Positions 62,160 to 64,000 of a stretch of 64,000 nt of DNA are shown one piece after another; within the stretch, counting starts at the first letter, position 1; each line of letters starts with the position of its first letter. A program made the position numbers and the translations under genes. The stretch is taken from NCBI RefSeq assembly GCF_000377505.1, contig NZ_KB898204.1, positions 1 to 64,000 of the forward strand, written 5' to 3'. The notes beneath the pieces are model-generated. The model made no database searches. It was given only the letters and a program-made list of their open reading frames with translations, and had not been told where the DNA came from. This DNA is from Paenibacillus massiliensis 2301065 = DSM 16942. GTDB lineage: Bacteria; Bacillota; Bacilli; Paenibacillales; Paenibacillaceae.

Positions 62160-63380
62160 TTAAGCGCTTTGCTTCGAATTCGCTCGTACAAATACGATAT
62201 AGCATACGAACGCGGCCAGATTAGCTGCAGCAATGACAATCCCCATCGGGATGGCAGAGTGCCCTCCCCCAATGCCAGTTAACGGAGCAGCAAGACCGCC
62301 CAGAATAAAGGAAATCAAGCCTAACAGCGCTGAGGCGCTCCCTGCCGCGGCACCGTAATTTTGCATGGCTAGCGAGAATCCCGTTGTTGTAACGATTCCT
62401 ACGCTCGCTACTACAAAGAATAAGGGGACTAGAACGGCATAAAGTCCTCCACCACTAATCAGGATGACGAACAGCAGAACACCGCTAAGGCAGGCCAGCA
62501 TAATTCCGCTTATGAACAATCGTCGCTCGCTAACTCTGCTGGATAATCTGCCTGTAATTTGCCCAGCCACAATTAGACCAATCCCGTTCACGGCAAAAAT
62601 GAAACTAAATGCCTGAGGGGATGCCCCAAAAATATCCTGAATAACAAACGTTGATCCCGATATATAGGCAAACATTGCAGCAAGGACAAACCCCTGAGCT
62701 AGAGCATATCCTATAAACATTTTGTCCTTTAACAAATTACCAAAGGTAAGGAGCGTAGCTTTCAGATTGCCTTCCGTTCTTCTCTCCACGGGCAAGGTCT
62801 CCTGCAGCTTATAGACAACCGCAAAAAACAAGACTAGACCAGCTATACACAATGCAAAGAAGACTCCTTGCCATGAGGACACACGCAATAGCTGTCCTCC
62901 AGCAATGGGAGCAAAAATAGGACCAGCCCCGTTTATCAGCATTAGCAGGGAGAAGAACCTCGTTAGTTCAGAGCCAGAAAAAAGATCCCTGGTCATCGCT
63001 CGGGACACGACAACTCCTACACTTCCAGCTAAGCCCTGAATGAATCGCAGTAGAATAAACGTCCAAATGGAACCGCTAAAAGCACAGCATATAGAAGCAA
63101 TCACATACAAAAGCAAACCAAACATCAAAGGCTTGCGCCGGCCATAAATGTCGCTCAGAGGACCCGCAAACAATTGTCCCAACGAAAGTCCCAGCATACA
63201 AGCTGTCAAGCTAAGCTGAGCCATGGACGCTGAGGTATGCATATCTCTCGTTAGCTCCGGCAAGGCTGGTAGATACATATCCAAAGAAAATGGAGCAATT
63301 GCAGCCAAGGCTCCCAGTACTACTGCAATGCCCAGACGCTGCTTAGCGGTCAGCGTAGCTCCCAAAAAGCTTTCTTTCAT
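62160..63380 (-). CDS. Bcr/CflA-family drug efflux MFS transporter
   Basis: The 406-residue, twelve-helix protein has the motif APFSLDMYLPALPEL near residue 30 and the MFS loop LFAGPLSDIYGRRKPLMFG near 75. FIQGLAGSVGVVVSRAMTRD near 115 is diagnostic of Bcr/CflA proton antiporters (bicyclomycin/chloramphenicol type). It lies 51 bp upstream of the UPF0173 gene and may be cotranscribed. The actual drug range is not predictable. Confidence 0.92.
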   Translation of the reverse strand: MKESFLGATLTAKQRLGIAVVLGALAAIAPFSLDMYLPALPELTRDMHTSASMAQLSLTACMLGLSLGQLFAGPLSDIYGRRKPLMFGLLLYVIASICCAFSGSIWTFILLRFIQGLAGSVGVVVSRAMTRDLFSGSELTRFFSLLMLINGAGPIFAPIAGGQLLRVSSWQGVFFALCIAGLVLFFAVVYKLQETLPVERRTEGNLKATLLTFGNLLKDKMFIGYALAQGFVLAAMFAYISGSTFVIQDIFGASPQAFSFIFAVNGIGLIVAGQITGRLSSRVSERRLFISGIMLACLSGVLLFVILISGGGLYAVLVPLFFVVASVGIVTTTGFSLAMQNYGAAAGSASALLGLISFILGGLAAPLTGIGGGHSAIPMGIVIAAANLAAFVCYIVFVRANSKQSA

Positions 63381-63440
63381 TTCCGCTATCCTCTCTTATA
63401 GATCTCTCCTATTTAGCGCTCCATTCATCGCCCCCGTGCA

Positions 63441-63483
63441 TACCTATAAAAACTCTCAGGATATACTGAGAGTTTTATAGGTA
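63441..63483. terminator. Long bidirectional terminator hairpin
   Basis: A 19-nt arm TACCTATAAAAACTCTCAG pairs with an 18-nt arm ending TTTTATAGGTA, one bulged A, loop GATATA. It lies between the azoreductase stop and the Bcr/CflA start. The U-rich half of the stem gives tails in both directions. Confidence 0.7.
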
Positions 63484-63554
63484 CTACGGTTATGAAGAAG
63501 CTTGCTTGTAACGGTTAGGAGAATGATTTTATGGCAATTCAGTACACGTGTTTA

Positions 63555-64000
63555 TTAAAAAGCTTTGGCTGCCTCACGCGCTTTTTCTATCGCTTCAGCT
63601 TTGATTTGTGGAGCGCGATCTCCTGCGGTGGATATTCCTTCTATGAACAAGCTTTCGAACTCGGTGACACCGACAAAGTTCAGAACCGTCTTCAGATGGC
63701 TGCTTCCATGCTCGCGATCCTGCACTGGACCTTCGGAGTACACACCTCCAGTTGCTTGAATATGGAACGCCTTTTTGTTGCTCAGCAGACCCACTGGTCC
63801 ATTCTCCGTATATTTGAAGGTCTTGGCACGAACACAGAAGGAGTCGATGTAGGCCTTCATCACTGGAGGGTAGGAGAAATTCCACATTGGGTTAACGAAG
63901 ACATACTTATCGGCCGTCATGAACTGCTCAAGCAATTGGTTCAGTTGAGTTATCTTTTCTTGCTGGGCAGCAGTCAGTTGATCGAATGGAGCTCCAGCTT
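63555..64000 (-). CDS. azoR: FMN-dependent NADH-azoreductase (partial, runs off the window)
   Basis: The C-terminal ~148 residues of a flavodoxin-like azoreductase are present. FVNPMWNFSYPPVMKAYIDS carries the FMN-contact PMWNF. KTFKYTENGPVGLL and ATGGVYSEG, with the second FMN loop, follow. The conserved end HLKTVLNFVGVTEFESLFIEG is intact. The coding frame is open to position 64000 (upstream residues FDQLTAAQQEKITQLNQ), and the N-terminal Ser/Gly FMN loop lies outside. These enzymes reduce quinones and azo compounds. In Bacillus they are induced by catechol and quinone stress. Confidence 0.92.
   Translation of the reverse strand, partial: AGAPFDQLTAAQQEKITQLNQLLEQFMTADKYVFVNPMWNFSYPPVMKAYIDSFCVRAKTFKYTENGPVGLLSNKKAFHIQATGGVYSEGPVQDREHGSSHLKTVLNFVGVTEFESLFIEGISTAGDRAPQIKAEAIEKAREAAKAF

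Noticed and set aside
1..64000. Search for tRNA, rRNA and CRISPR features
   Set aside because: No cloverleaf with a TTCGA-type loop, no rRNA-like conserved sequence and no spaced identical repeats were recognised by eye.

Overview
The window looks like chromosomal DNA of a Paenibacillus-type bacterium (Bacillota). The evidence is strong GGAGG-type ribosome binding sites, frequent TTG and GTG starts, an S-layer-homology surface protein, a SleB/CwlJ-type hydrolase, YesMN-type two-component pairs next to CUT1 sugar importers, and copper-amine-oxidase-like stalk proteins. No rRNA, tRNA or CRISPR array was seen. Most genes lie on the minus strand in short operons closed by clear hairpin terminators.

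Layout. 1-1.9 kb: the 5' end of a probable group II intron (cut by the window edge) sits behind a terminator, next to a heavily deleted PLP dehydratase pseudogene and an ornithine-cyclodeaminase-like gene with a terminator in its leader. 2.1-8.4 kb: a phosphoesterase/SMR/HAD operon and a CUT1 ABC importer facing a GbsR-type regulator. 8.6-15.3 kb: a cell-wall hydrolase, a lipoprotein, a YjdM/PhnA zinc-ribbon protein and a 1421-residue SLH protein with twelve repeats. 15.4-26.9 kb: a sugar locus (GH32 fructosidase, ABC importer, YesMN pair, LacI regulator, GH36 alpha-galactosidase) whose enzymes together fit raffinose-family oligosaccharides. 27-33.7 kb: an MFS protein, a stalk-domain protein, a propeller lipoprotein and an OmpR-type two-component system. 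The promoters of the stalk protein and the lipoprotein share an identical 29-bp box at the same distance from the -10 element. 34-40 kb: an epimerase and TetR gene sharing palindromic sites, a CAAX protease, DinB, LysE and another stalk-type protein.

The most interesting region is 40.15-52.05 kb. Twelve tightly packed minus-strand genes encode two acyl carrier proteins, two ATP-grasp ligases, a radical SAM/SPASM enzyme, a BtrH-like acyltransferase, a three-part ABC exporter, a GT-B glycosyltransferase, a Gfo/Idh/MocA oxidoreductase and a fold-III PLP decarboxylase. ACP, ATP-grasp ligase, PLP decarboxylase and BtrH acyltransferase are the parts used in butirosin side-chain assembly. The locus is therefore read as a biosynthetic gene cluster that builds an amino-acyl (probably decarboxylated) unit on a carrier protein, transfers it to an acceptor and exports the product. 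No DOI synthase, sugar aminotransferase, BtrO or BtrG equivalent is visible, so the product is unlikely to be butirosin itself.

52.3-64 kb: MFS transporters, a tandem GNAT protein, a truncated LysE gene, a GntR-controlled operon (ACS-type MFS, split transketolase, SDR), a UPF0173 hydrolase whose stop codon lies in a 25-bp inverted repeat, a Bcr/CflA drug exporter and the 3' part of an azoreductase gene at the right edge.
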